Below are positions 8,326-17,252 of a stretch of DNA of 64,000 bases, piece by piece. The notes beneath the pieces were generated by a model. That model worked only from the letters and a program-made list of their open reading frames with translations, did not search any database and was not told where the DNA came from. The first letter of the stretch is position 1. Each line of letters starts with the position of its first letter. Source of the stretch: JAICSD01 sp963836665 (GTDB lineage: Bacteria > Acidobacteriota > Vicinamibacteria > Vicinamibacterales > 2-12-FULL-66-21); the NCBI GenBank assembly GCA_963836665.1, contig CAWIKL010000002.1, positions 1 through 64,000 of the forward strand, given 5' to 3'. Made by a program: the position numbers and the translations under genes.

Positions 8326-11199
8326 ACCATTCCAGCGAATACCGAAGGCAACCGAGGGTTTGTAGTACTCACGCTGAATCATGTACTGCGGATCGCCTTG
8401 ATAGAAGCCGAACACTTCGTTGGTCAGATTCAGGCCGTACATGACGAAGCTCACTTGGTGCCCCAGGTTGACGCTGCCTTGCGCGTCGACCTGAAGATGT
8501 GAGTAGAAATAGAGATCTCCGAAGGGCCCCGTCGGTCCGCCGGGTGTCGGATCCGTTCCGTCCGTCCCGTCCTGATACTGATAGCTGTAGATGTTCGCCT
8601 GGTTGTAGGAGAGGCCGACGCGAATCGACACACGCCCGCGGTCGTAGGTCGGACTGACGTTCCAGGTGTTCGGCGCATTGCGCAACAGACGGGGGTGATC
8701 GGATCGGCCGACCAGTCCGCTGGCGCGAGAAGCCGTGTAGCCGTAGTTCGCTGAGACTCCAAGACCGCCGCGCAGATGCTGCGCATAGGCCGCCTCGAAG
8801 CCCGCAATCCAGGCGCTCCCCGCGTTGAACGGCTGCGAGACGGTGTAGGTCCCCACCGGAGCGATGGGCGTCGGCTGAAAGTTCTCGAGGACCCGGGTCG
8901 TGCTCACGATTGGGTCACTGAGGTTCTTGTAAAAGATGCCACCCGACAACACGCCAAAGGGGCGGAGGTAGTGCTCGAAGAGCACGTCGATGTTGTCTGC
9001 CCGTTCGGCCTTCAGATCCGGATTGCCCAGCGACGCCGTGTTCTTGATCGAGCCGGGACTACCGGTGGTGGTAAACGTCACGGACTGGGCGATGTCCTGC
9101 GGGTCCGGCCGCGACAGCCCGCGGCTGTAGGCAAGGCGGAGGTTCGTGTTCGGCGTAAACCCATAGCGAAGGGACACGCTCGGCAAGACGTCGAGATAGG
9201 AACCGTTGGCCCTGACGCTCAGCGTGTTCGCGACCGTGTCGAAGCTGAGCGTCGAGAGATCGGTGTGCTCGACGCGAACGCCGGCGACCAGGCGGGCGTT
9301 GGTCGAGAAGTCGACGGTGTCCATGATGTAGCCGGCGGACACCTTCTCGACGAGATCGTAGTTCCCGGGATCGACGCCCTTGGTGCTCCTGGCGTTGAAG
9401 AGGGCGGGGTTGGCGTTGGCGAAGGCCAGGGCATCTTCATAGATCGGAGCCGGTCCGAGCGGATAGGCGCCGCTGTAGAAGTTGTCGTTGGAGAACTGGC
9501 TCGGAAACAGCGTCATCGGCATCGACGCCAGGGGATCGAGCCGATCGCTGTAGGTGTCGTCAAATTTGTGCGCCCGGCGAAACTTTCCGCCGATCTCCAC
9601 TGTCGAGGCGTGCGAGCCCAGGTGGTAGTCCTTGCCGGCCGACGCATTGAGCGTCGTATTGACCTGCTGGGTATGCCCGTGATCGTTAGTGATCCGGCTC
9701 AGCACCATCGTCGCCGGATTGTAGGCCTCTGTGTAGCAGGCGGGGCTGAATTGCGGCTGATACACGTTGGTCGTCGCGGCGGGATCGTATTGGCAGGTGC
9801 TGGTGTCGAGTGTTGACTTGAAGTTGGTCTGCCCGGGAGCGACGTTCGTATCGGAGGACCGGGATCCCGCCACATCCCACGTCAGCCAGGACGACGTCAG
9901 CACGTGCTTGCCTCCGGCGGCGAAGTTCCCGATCATGATGTCGGGACGCCGGATCGAATTGTTGAAAGTCGGAGTGCCGCCGCAGGGCCCAACGGTGACG
10001 CCGTCATCGTTGGTGTCGCAGCCGTTGGAACCGAGCAATCGGACTCCCGGGGTGTTGTCGGTCAGGGAGTACACCCAGCGAGTGCCGTAGTTCTTGAAAT
10101 CCGAGAATAGCCCGCGCACGTGGATGTTCGAGTTGTTACTGAGCTGGTAGTCGCCGCTGCCCGTTAGCCCCCAACGGCTGCGGTAGTACTGATATTGGCG
10201 AATATCGATGGACTCGAACGTTCGCTGCGACGAACCGTCGGGGTGCGTCGCCACGTCGGCGACCGGCTCGACGTCGTCGATGCCGCGGCCGTTCCAATCG
10301 TAGGTGCCGCCGAAGAGAATCCCCAGGCGCTTCTCAGCGCCGAAACGACGCCCTGCGGTTGCGCTGGTCTCGGAGAGTCCGCGTCCGTTGGCGATCGGCG
10401 TGTAGCCACCCATCTGGCTGACGTTGATCACCGGATGCTGACCGGCCATCTTGGTCACCAGGTTGACCGAACCGCCGATGCCATCCCCATCCATGTTCGC
10501 TTGCAGGGTCTTGTTGATCGCGACAGCCTCGACGATGTCGGCAGGAATGGCGTCGAACTTGATCTGGCGGACCCCGGATTCCGGTGACGGCACGTTGATA
10601 CCGTCGATCGTGGTGTTGGTCAGCCGCGGCTCGGTGCCGCGGATCTGCACGTACTTGCCCTCGCCTTCGTCACGCTCGAGTGTAACGCTGGGCAAACGTC
10701 CGAGCGCATCGGCCATGTTGGCATTCGGCAGGCTGCGGATCACCTCCGAGGGCAGCACCTGCACGATGTTGTCGGCGGTCCGCTGGATGTTGATGGCCGA
10801 TGCCTCGGCGGACGGCCGGGGCGCCGTGACCAGGACATCGGTGCTTTGCGAGGGAATGCGAAGGCTGACGTCGGCCGTCACGTTCTTGCCGGCACCCACC
10901 TCCACGGTCTGGGTCGCGGTTTCAAACCCGACATAGCTGACCGTCAGCGTATAGGTCCCAGCGTCGAGATTGTTGACGAAGAACTGCCCCTGAACGTTGG
11001 ATACGACCACGGCGTCCTTGGGCGCCACGGAAATCTGCGCACCCTGAAGCACGGCGCCGGACTGGTCGGTGACACGTCCGGTGATCGTGCTCTTTCCGCT
11101 TTGCGCAAGAAGATCTGATGCTGGAAGGAGACAGAGGAACAGGAAGAGGAGCAAGAACGTGACATCGAATCTGCTAGCGCGTTTGTCGTCGCGACACAT
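8317..11199 (-). CDS. TonB-dependent receptor with carboxypeptidase-regulatory-like domain
   Basis: An outer-membrane receptor of 960 residues. ATG at 11199 is chosen over 11232 because AAGGAA lies eight bases upstream and it begins a good signal peptide (VTFLLLFLFLCLLPASDLLAQ). After the signal comes a beta-sandwich domain (STITGRVTDQSGAVLQGAQI to about residue 115). The plug domain follows, with LPSEVIRSLPNANMADALGR, VTLERDEGEGKYVQIRG, TIDGINVPSPE and MDGDGIGGSVNL, matching the Caulobacter/Xanthomonas type of TonB receptor. The rest is a long beta-barrel ending in VAFGIRWNGGR. Such receptors import large or scarce ligands. It is divergent from one secreted phosphoesterase and convergent with the peroxidase-phosphoesterase pair, so a phosphorus-containing ligand is a reasonable guess but unproven. 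Confidence 0.9.
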   Translation of the reverse strand: MCRDDKRASRFDVTFLLLFLFLCLLPASDLLAQSGKSTITGRVTDQSGAVLQGAQISVAPKDAVVVSNVQGQFFVNNLDAGTYTLTVSYVGFETATQTVEVGAGKNVTADVSLRIPSQSTDVLVTAPRPSAEASAINIQRTADNIVQVLPSEVIRSLPNANMADALGRLPSVTLERDEGEGKYVQIRGTEPRLTNTTIDGINVPSPESGVRQIKFDAIPADIVEAVAINKTLQANMDGDGIGGSVNLVTKMAGQHPVINVSQMGGYTPIANGRGLSETSATAGRRFGAEKRLGILFGGTYDWNGRGIDDVEPVADVATHPDGSSQRTFESIDIRQYQYYRSRWGLTGSGDYQLSNNSNIHVRGLFSDFKNYGTRWVYSLTDNTPGVRLLGSNGCDTNDDGVTVGPCGGTPTFNNSIRRPDIMIGNFAAGGKHVLTSSWLTWDVAGSRSSDTNVAPGQTNFKSTLDTSTCQYDPAATTNVYQPQFSPACYTEAYNPATMVLSRITNDHGHTQQVNTTLNASAGKDYHLGSHASTVEIGGKFRRAHKFDDTYSDRLDPLASMPMTLFPSQFSNDNFYSGAYPLGPAPIYEDALAFANANPALFNARSTKGVDPGNYDLVEKVSAGYIMDTVDFSTNARLVAGVRVEHTDLSTLSFDTVANTLSVRANGSYLDVLPSVSLRYGFTPNTNLRLAYSRGLSRPDPQDIAQSVTFTTTGSPGSIKNTASLGNPDLKAERADNIDVLFEHYLRPFGVLSGGIFYKNLSDPIVSTTRVLENFQPTPIAPVGTYTVSQPFNAGSAWIAGFEAAYAQHLRGGLGVSANYGYTASRASGLVGRSDHPRLLRNAPNTWNVSPTYDRGRVSIRVGLSYNQANIYSYQYQDGTDGTDPTPGGPTGPFGDLYFYSHLQVDAQGSVNLGHQVSFVMYGLNLTNEVFGFYQGDPQYMIQREYYKPSVAFGIRWNGGR

Positions 11200-11312
11200 G
11201 TGCTGTTCCTTCTTTGACAGGTTGAAGGGCATCTCTTTTTTGAGCTCGTGCCACTTCTACACTGCGGACGCAACAGCGGCGTAAGGTCCGTGCGACGACG
11301 ACGTAATAGTCC

Positions 11313-11333
11313 GATTCATGAAGTTGTCATGAA
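11313..11333. promoter_or_regulatory. 11-base-period direct repeat in divergent promoter region
   Basis: TCATGAA occurs at 11316-11322 and again at 11327-11333, start to start 11 bases. Read as 7+4+7, GATTCAT and TTGTCAT resemble two half-sites of a PhoB box (CTGTCAT consensus; four and six matches of seven). It sits between the TonB receptor and the phosphoesterase, where a phosphate regulator would be expected. The spacing to any -10 is not ideal. Confidence 0.3.
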
Positions 11334-11451
11334 ACGACAAACCGAAATCCTAATCTCAGCCATGAAACATGTGATGCCGCGGTCACCCGGACGGCACGAA
11401 GCCGACAAACGTGACTGTTAGCGTGAGGCCCCGTCGGACAAGGAGGTTTTC

Positions 11452-13515
11452 ATGCACACATGGAAGAGGAAGTCGATTGCGATCGCCGCGTTGACCGCGG
11501 TCGTCACCGCACCAGGCAGCACTGCACACGCCGTGCTCGCTGAGTCGGTTGCCGCAGTCGAGATGGATCACGATCACGACGGTGGCGCGGCCACCGCGAC
11601 GCCGATCAAGCACGTCATCGTGATCATCGGAGAGAACCGTACCTTCGACAACGTCTATGGCACCTACATCCCTCGTCCGGGGCAACACGTCGCGAACCTG
11701 CTCTCACGCGGCATCGTCAGACCTGACGGCACGCCGGGGCCCAACAGCGCCGCTGCCCGGCAGTTCCGCTTGGGCACGATCAATCCCGTGCGCTACTTCG
11801 TCGACACCGACACGCTGACATCGCCGGACAAGAAGGCATACACGCCCTTCCTGCCGACGCCGGAAGCGGGGTTCGCGCCGCCGCAGGCGGTGACCCTCTC
11901 GCAGTTCTTGCACGATCCCGCGGTTTCCGCGCCGCCGTTCGATGGCAACAGCTTCTCGGCCGCGCGCCTGCACCAGCTTTCGCCTGTCCTTGACGGCCGC
12001 GATCTCCGCCTGCTGACCACTGGGGCAACCGGCCTGACCAATTGCACCGCGGATCCCGCCGAACCGCCGTCGCCGTGCCCGCAAGCTGACTCGCGTGTCG
12101 CCAGCTTCAACGCGCTACCCAATACGGTCTTTTCGATCACCGGGCCGACGCTGCCCTACGACGCCTACAGCGGCGACATGGTGCATCGGTTCTTCCATAT
12201 GTGGCAGCAGTCGGACTGCAGTATCGCCGCCGCCACAGCCGATGATCCAGCGGGCTGCCGCAACGATCTCTATCCCTTCGTCGGAATCGCGCGCGGCGAC
12301 GACTCGGGGGCCAACTCGATGGGCTTCTACAACGTCCTGAAGGGAGACGCGCCGCTCTTCAAGCAGCTGGCCGATGAATACACGATGAGCGACAACTATC
12401 ATCAACCCGTGATGGGCGGAACCGCCGTGCAGCATACGATGATGATGACCGGTGACGCCCTGCCGTGGGACAGTGTCGCCGGACTGCCTGCAGTACCACC
12501 TGCCGCACGAATCGCCAACCCGACGCCGATGAGCGCCAGCAATGCCGGCTTTGTCCGTGACGAGCGCTGGATGCCCTGCGACGTCACCCAGCCGGGGATC
12601 GCGCCGATTCTCGATTACCTCAAGACGCTGCCGTGGCGGCCGGATCTCACGGCGTCGAACTGCGCACCGGGCCGCTACTACATGATCAACAACACGAGGC
12701 CGGGATTCCTCAGCAACGGTGCGATCAACACCGCCGCCATCACCGCCGGCAGCGCCGCCCCGCCGTCTTCGCTCCGCACGATTGGCGACTCGCTGAACGA
12801 GCACCGCGTCAGCTGGGCGTACTATGGCGGCGGCTACAACGCGGCCGCACGGTTCGACAACGGCTCGACCGATCCGACCGACGTGCTAATCGGCACCGGC
12901 GGCGACTGGTACTGCGACATCTGCAATTCATTCCAGTACGCGGCGTCGATCATGGGTAATCCCGTCCAGCGCGCCGCGCACATCAAGGATGCGGTTGACT
13001 TCTTCACCGACGTCGACAACGGGCGTCTGCCGGCGGTGTCCTACGTCAAGCCGGACAGCTTCGATGACGGACATCCGGCCAGCTCCAAGCTCGACATTCT
13101 CGAGGCGCTCATCGATCGCGTCATCGACCGGGTGAAAGCCCACGACGACCTGTTCCGCGACACGGTCATCTTCGTGACGTTTGACGAAGGCGGCGGCTAC
13201 TGGGACTCCGGATTCTTCCAGCCGATCGACGCCTTCGGCGACGGTCCGCGGATCCCGATGATTGCGGTCTCGCCGTACTCGAGAGGAGGCCGGGTCGTGC
13301 ACAGCTACAGCGACCACGCGTCGATCCTCAAGTTCATCGAACGCAACTGGGGCCTCGATCCCCTGACCGGCCGCAGCCGCGACAACCTGCCCAACCCGGT
13401 GACCGGTCGCAACAACGCATATGTGCCGCTGAACATGCCGGCGATCGGGGATCTCTTCGACATGTTCGACTTCCCCGAGCACGGGCACGACGGCCAGGAT
13501 CACGACCGCCGCTGA
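11452..13515 (+). CDS. Secreted phosphoesterase family protein (phospholipase C-like)
   Basis: A 687-residue exported enzyme. A strong ribosome-binding site (AAGGAGG) precedes ATG 11452, and a signal peptide follows (MHTWKRKSIAIAALTAVVTA). The mature protein starts with a His/Asp-rich stretch (EMDHDHDGG) and then HVIVIIGENRTFDNVYGTY, the phosphoesterase-family N-terminal metal site. Other hallmarks are SDNYHQPVMGGTAVQHTMM, GGDWYCDICN, VSYVKPDSFDDGHP, VIFVTFDEGGGYWDSG and SYSDHASILKFIERNW. The C-terminus is again His/Asp rich (HGHDGQDHDRR). The family includes phospholipase C and acid phosphatases; the exact substrate is not clear. It is a distant paralogue of the gene at 4879-7016, which has a different N-terminal domain. 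It is divergent from the TonB receptor and followed by a hairpin terminator. Confidence 0.88.
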   Translation: MHTWKRKSIAIAALTAVVTAPGSTAHAVLAESVAAVEMDHDHDGGAATATPIKHVIVIIGENRTFDNVYGTYIPRPGQHVANLLSRGIVRPDGTPGPNSAAARQFRLGTINPVRYFVDTDTLTSPDKKAYTPFLPTPEAGFAPPQAVTLSQFLHDPAVSAPPFDGNSFSAARLHQLSPVLDGRDLRLLTTGATGLTNCTADPAEPPSPCPQADSRVASFNALPNTVFSITGPTLPYDAYSGDMVHRFFHMWQQSDCSIAAATADDPAGCRNDLYPFVGIARGDDSGANSMGFYNVLKGDAPLFKQLADEYTMSDNYHQPVMGGTAVQHTMMMTGDALPWDSVAGLPAVPPAARIANPTPMSASNAGFVRDERWMPCDVTQPGIAPILDYLKTLPWRPDLTASNCAPGRYYMINNTRPGFLSNGAINTAAITAGSAAPPSSLRTIGDSLNEHRVSWAYYGGGYNAAARFDNGSTDPTDVLIGTGGDWYCDICNSFQYAASIMGNPVQRAAHIKDAVDFFTDVDNGRLPAVSYVKPDSFDDGHPASSKLDILEALIDRVIDRVKAHDDLFRDTVIFVTFDEGGGYWDSGFFQPIDAFGDGPRIPMIAVSPYSRGGRVVHSYSDHASILKFIERNWGLDPLTGRSRDNLPNPVTGRNNAYVPLNMPAIGDLFDMFDFPEHGHDGQDHDRR

Positions 13516-13532
13516 CCGTACGGATGCACGCC

Positions 13533-13563
13533 GCGGCGCCTGACTATACCGGTCAGGCGCCGC
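13533..13563. terminator. Bidirectional GC-rich hairpin
   Basis: Twelve-base arms (GCGGCGCCTGAC and its complement) around a seven-base loop TATACCG lie between converging genes, just after the phosphoesterase stop and just before the deacetylase-like stop. It has no T-tract on either side. Confidence 0.6.
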
Positions 13564-13567
13564 CGCG

Positions 13568-14383
13568 TCACAGGCGCGGCACTGCGACAGCGTCACGCCG
13601 TCGTAGCGTGTGTGCGACCGGCGCCGCATGTATCTCTTCGTAGGTCGCGATCTGACGATCGCGGCGAACGACGTCGAGCGTTCGGCAAATGCTCGCGACA
13701 ATCGATGGGTGGTCGACGTCGGAAGGATGCAGAGCCAGCCGTAGCACGGCACGCCCGCGCCACACGGTTCGCTCGACCGCGGCGCTGGTGCAAGAACCGA
13801 CTCGATGCAGGCGGCTGCGCGTGGCCCAGGTGATCACCGGCGCCGGCGTGATCCTCCCGGCTGGGAGGTCGAAGACGTGAAAGTGACTCTCGGTGAAGCG
13901 GATGCCGGCGCGCTCGAGAGCAGGAAACAATTCGTCGTTGTAGAGCCATGCCGGCGCGACAAAACCCTTCGGCGGGGCGCCCAACACCCGCGTGAAGACA
14001 TCGACGCCGCTCTGCATGCGCGTCGCGAGCGCGCCGCCGCGGAGCGCCAGGAACTCCCCTTCCCCGTCTGTCAGGAACCTGCGCGCGGCTCGCGCACTGA
14101 CGCGTTCGGGAACCGCAGGCACCGTCGGGCGGACGTCTTCCTGGTGCAGCAATCCGTGCAGAAACCAGTCGACGGCGTAGGGACGGCTGGAGCGGCACCA
14201 GTCGACAAAGGTGTGGTCTGCCTCCACGGGCGCCTGTCCGTGAAAGTTCGGCACGAGCAGGTAGGTGACCGCCGGCACACCGAGTCGCTCGAGCAGCCGT
14301 TCGATGCGTTCGAGACGGTGGCTGTGCACCGCCGTCACGTCGTGCACGGCGATCAGGAGGGCCTGAGATGATGATTTTTGCAT
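13568..14383 (-). CDS. DUF2334 / polysaccharide deacetylase-like protein
   Basis: A 271-residue cytosolic protein. The N-terminus LLIAVHDVTAVHSHRLERIE has the HDV motif of DUF2334 proteins, a divergent branch of the NodB-like carbohydrate deacetylase fold. It is followed by WFLHGLLHQED (metal-binding histidines), FVAPAWLYND, and RLALHPSDVDHPSI, the usual C-terminal LHPxD element. Metal-dependent amide or deacetylase chemistry on a sugar or lipid-linked sugar is likely, but the substrate is unknown. It lies 41 bases downstream of the methyltransferase gene on the same strand and begins the lipid/glycan cluster. Start ATG 14383 has only a weak GAGGG upstream. Confidence 0.75.
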   Translation of the reverse strand: MQKSSSQALLIAVHDVTAVHSHRLERIERLLERLGVPAVTYLLVPNFHGQAPVEADHTFVDWCRSSRPYAVDWFLHGLLHQEDVRPTVPAVPERVSARAARRFLTDGEGEFLALRGGALATRMQSGVDVFTRVLGAPPKGFVAPAWLYNDELFPALERAGIRFTESHFHVFDLPAGRITPAPVITWATRSRLHRVGSCTSAAVERTVWRGRAVLRLALHPSDVDHPSIVASICRTLDVVRRDRQIATYEEIHAAPVAHTLRRRDAVAVPRL

Positions 14384-14423
14384 AGCAGTTGCACCCTCGA
14401 CGTCCGCCCGTCACGTGTCTCAG

Positions 14424-15026
14424 TCACGATGGACGGCACACGACGAGCGAGGACACGGGAGGGACGTTGACCGCTTCGACCGATACCGCCGTCAGGTTCG
14501 TCGCCGCGAGCAAGCGTTCCAGATTCAGATGCCAGTCGAGGCCGGAGACCAGCCGCGCCAGTCGACCGGCAGCCCGGTTCCACCCATCACGTGAGGTCTC
14601 CGCGTGATCGAAGTGGTTCAACAGAATCATCCGGCCATACCGGCGACACACCCGCCTCATCTCGCGCAGCACGGCTTCCGGATCAGGCACGACGTTCAAG
14701 AGATACGGCGCGTAGACGGCATCGAACTGCGCACCGGCGAACGCCAGGTGGCGGCCGTCCATGCGACAGAGGTGCACGTGATCGCACCCGTGTCTGCGCA
14801 GTCGGGTGCGCGCCCGCTGGAGCATCTCCGAAGAGACGTCGATGGCCGTCACATGACAGCCCCTGGGGTAGTGCACGGCGCTCAAGCCGGTCCCGACACC
14901 GATCTCGAGAATCGACTCGCCAGCCCGCGGCGCCAGTCGGGCCATCGCCGAACGGCGGCCGTGCTGCAACAGGCCGCCATAGATCACGTCGTAGAGCGGC
15001 GCGAGATGCGTATAAATCTTGTCCAT
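14424..15026 (-). CDS. Class I SAM methyltransferase, phospholipid N-methyltransferase-like
   Basis: About 200 residues. It begins YTHLAPLYDVIYGGLLQHGR, a pattern seen in PmtA-type phosphatidylethanolamine methyltransferases and close UbiE relatives. The SAM-binding motif I is ILEIGVGTGLSAVHYP, the acidic motif II is VTAIDVSSEML, and YAPYLLNVVPDP and RMILLNHFDHAE follow. With a phosphatidylserine decarboxylase in the same cluster, methylation of phosphatidylethanolamine towards phosphatidylcholine is an attractive inference; another small lipid or amine substrate is possible. ATG 15026 or GTG 15029 could start it. It is divergent from the membrane protein gene with only 32 bases between the starts. 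Confidence 0.75.
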   Translation of the reverse strand: MDKIYTHLAPLYDVIYGGLLQHGRRSAMARLAPRAGESILEIGVGTGLSAVHYPRGCHVTAIDVSSEMLQRARTRLRRHGCDHVHLCRMDGRHLAFAGAQFDAVYAPYLLNVVPDPEAVLREMRRVCRRYGRMILLNHFDHAETSRDGWNRAAGRLARLVSGLDWHLNLERLLAATNLTAVSVEAVNVPPVSSLVVCRPS

Positions 15027-15058
15027 CACCCGTACACCATTCAGAGAGGAGGCAGACC

Positions 15059-15694
15059 GTGAGCTTCAAGGACGCCTTGGCAACGCAGCGCTGGGACGAT
15101 CACCGGTTCTACCATCACAGCCGGATCAACCAGTCGCTGCATCTGGTGAGCGCGCTCGCCTTCATCGGCGGCTACGCGCTGATTCTCTTCAACCCCCTCG
15201 CCGCCGTCATGCTGGGATGGCTCGTCGCGATGCCGTCGCGGCAGGCCGGACACTTCTTTTTCGAGCCCCAGGGTTACGACCAGCCAAACGAGGTGACGCA
15301 CGAATACAAGGAGCAGGTCAAGGTCGGCTACAACTTGCGTCGCAAAGTCGTCTTGCTGTCGATCTGGGCGCTGTCCCCGCTCCTGCTGCTCGTCGAGCCG
15401 ACGCTCTTCGGCACGCTCGCCCCGCACTCCAGCGCCTATACCTTTGCCTCGAACGTCGCGGTGCTGTGGCTCGTCCTGGCCGGCGGCGCGCTGCTCTTCC
15501 GCACCGTCCAGCTCTTCGCGCTCTTCGACGTGCAGACCGGCCTGGTGTGGCTGACGAAGATCCTCACCGATCCATTCCATGACCTGCTGCTCTACGGGAA
15601 AGCTCCGCTGCACCTGCTGCGCGGGGAACGGTTCGATCCGATCGTGTCCGGGCCACACCCGAGCGCAGGATCTCACGGAGAATCTGCCGCTTGA
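15059..15694 (+). CDS. Conserved multi-pass membrane protein
   Basis: A 211-residue protein beginning at GTG 15059, which has a strong AGAGGAGG site before it. It opens with DDHRFYHHSRINQSLHLVSA, then a membrane hairpin (FIGGYALILFNPLAAVMLGW), the conserved loop MPSRQAGHFFFEPQGYDQPNEVT, then two or three more helices (VVLLSIWALSPLLLLVEP and VAVLWLVLAGGALLF). Many histidines flank the helices (HHSR, HLVS, GHFFFE), which recalls Mpo1/DUF962-type or fatty-acid-hydroxylase-type metal sites, but I cannot assign it to either. It sits between the methyltransferase and the aminotransferase of the lipid cluster. Its last 131 bases overlap the 3' end of the converging aminotransferase gene. Confidence 0.7.
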   Translation: MSFKDALATQRWDDHRFYHHSRINQSLHLVSALAFIGGYALILFNPLAAVMLGWLVAMPSRQAGHFFFEPQGYDQPNEVTHEYKEQVKVGYNLRRKVVLLSIWALSPLLLLVEPTLFGTLAPHSSAYTFASNVAVLWLVLAGGALLFRTVQLFALFDVQTGLVWLTKILTDPFHDLLLYGKAPLHLLRGERFDPIVSGPHPSAGSHGESAA

Positions 15695-17252
15695 TCGACC
15701 TGTTGGAGAGCCCATCCCCACACCACCACCAGCCGTCCGCGTGCATCGCGCGGGCGGCGGCGACGAAGCGATCGGCGACCGCGGCGAAGTCGGCCTCCGT
15801 ATAGTCGTGGCTGAAAATCAGGCGACCGGTGCCGACCCAGGACAGCGCCAGACCTTCGCGGCGCAGGTAATACTGGAACATCCAGTTGTAGCGCGACGGC
15901 GTGCTGTAACAGACCGTCCAGATCGAGGCCAGGTTCGCCACCCGGACCGGCAGGCCGGCGTCGCACAACGCGGCGTTCAGGCGTGCCGCCCGGCTGTTCC
16001 ACACCTGATCCAGCTCCCGGTAGGCCGCCTCGACTTCAGGATCGTCGAGCCGACGGAGGAACTCGTTCATCGCCGCCATGACGTAGGGGTGGGAGTTGAA
16101 CGTGCCGCGGGCAAAACACACGTCCGACGGGTGATCGTCCCGGAAGCGTTTCATCAGGTCGCGCCGGCCGCACAACACGCCGATCGGCAGGCCGCCGCCG
16201 ACCGTCTTCCCATAGGTGACCAGGTCGGCCGTGACGCCGAAGTATTCCTGGGCGCCGCCGCGGGCGAGGCGGAACCCGACGAAGACTTCGTCGAAAATCA
16301 ACGGGATCCCCTGTTGCGAGCAGGTCTGGCGCAACGCCTTCAGCCAGGCGCAGTAGGCCTGGACGTCGACGCCCGCGGTCCGATCGCTGGCGAGCAACGC
16401 GCCATCGCTCGGCGCCGGGGCGTTGGGATGGAGCGCCTGAATGGGATTGACCAGCACGCACGCCACGTCGCGGCGGGTCTCGAGCGCGCGCAGGCTGCGC
16501 TCGTCCATGTCCCTCAGCGTGTAGACCTCGCGCGGACCGCCCGGAGTGCCAGGACCGGGCTGCACGTCTTCCCACCAGCCGTGGTAGGCCCCGCAGAAAC
16601 GCACGACGTGGGTGCGGCGCGTGTGATAGCGCGCGAGCCGGACTGCCTGCATCACCGCCTCGGTGCCCGACATGTGAAAGGACACTTCGTCGAGGCCCGA
16701 TATCGCCAGGAGGCGGGTGACGTTGTCCGCGATGATCGGGTGATACGCGCCGAGCACTGGACCGAGCGCGCCGACGCGCAGAACGGCGGCCTCCACACAG
16801 GCTTTGTAGAAGGCATGCCCGAATACGTTGACACCATAGGAGCCGCTGACATCGTAGGCCTCGTTTCCATCGAGATCCGTGACCATCACACCGTCGGTCC
16901 GGCAGACGAGCCGACCGACCTTCAGGGTGTCGTTCACCACGTCGCGGAACGGGAAGGGCACCCGATAGGCGGTCGTGAACTGGAGATCCGACAGGCCACC
17001 GGCCAGCCGCTCGGTCGCCTCGATCGTGCGGGGAGCCCGATCGGCCAGCGCGTCGCCGAGGATGCGAAACGCCGCGCCGCGGCGCCGAGCGACGTCCTCG
17101 GGCGCGCCGTCTGCAGCCGGGAACTGCGTCTCGTCGAATGCATAGCCCGGGACGCGGCGCGCCAACCAGCGTGCCAGTCGGGCATGGCCGTGCACGGATG
17201 GGTGCTTCGCGCGTGACAGCAATAATCGCGACCAACCGGGAACGTAGGTCAT
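15564..17252 (-). CDS. Class III aminotransferase (glutamate-1-semialdehyde aminomutase-like)
   Basis: A PLP enzyme of about 560 residues, longer than HemL (about 430). It has an N-terminal extension (HPSVHGHARLARWLARRVPG) before the fold-type I domain. Visible sites are YDVSGSYGVNVFGHAFYK, FHMSGTEAVMQAVRLAR (phosphate-binding region), FCGAYHGWWED, LIFDEVFVGFR (PLP aspartate) and TYGKTVGGGLPIG with the Schiff-base lysine. The C-terminal tail after WWWCGDGLSNRSIKR may be natural or an over-run, since it overlaps the converging gene by 131 bases. Its extension and its neighbours make a role in haem synthesis unlikely; it may transaminate a lipid or sugar intermediate. Its ATG (17252-17250) overlaps the ATG of psd on the other strand. 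Confidence 0.8.
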   Translation of the reverse strand: MTYVPGWSRLLLSRAKHPSVHGHARLARWLARRVPGYAFDETQFPAADGAPEDVARRRGAAFRILGDALADRAPRTIEATERLAGGLSDLQFTTAYRVPFPFRDVVNDTLKVGRLVCRTDGVMVTDLDGNEAYDVSGSYGVNVFGHAFYKACVEAAVLRVGALGPVLGAYHPIIADNVTRLLAISGLDEVSFHMSGTEAVMQAVRLARYHTRRTHVVRFCGAYHGWWEDVQPGPGTPGGPREVYTLRDMDERSLRALETRRDVACVLVNPIQALHPNAPAPSDGALLASDRTAGVDVQAYCAWLKALRQTCSQQGIPLIFDEVFVGFRLARGGAQEYFGVTADLVTYGKTVGGGLPIGVLCGRRDLMKRFRDDHPSDVCFARGTFNSHPYVMAAMNEFLRRLDDPEVEAAYRELDQVWNSRAARLNAALCDAGLPVRVANLASIWTVCYSTPSRYNWMFQYYLRREGLALSWVGTGRLIFSHDYTEADFAAVADRFVAAARAMHADGWWWCGDGLSNRSIKRQILREILRSGVARTRSDRTVPRAAGAAELSRRAAGHGMDR

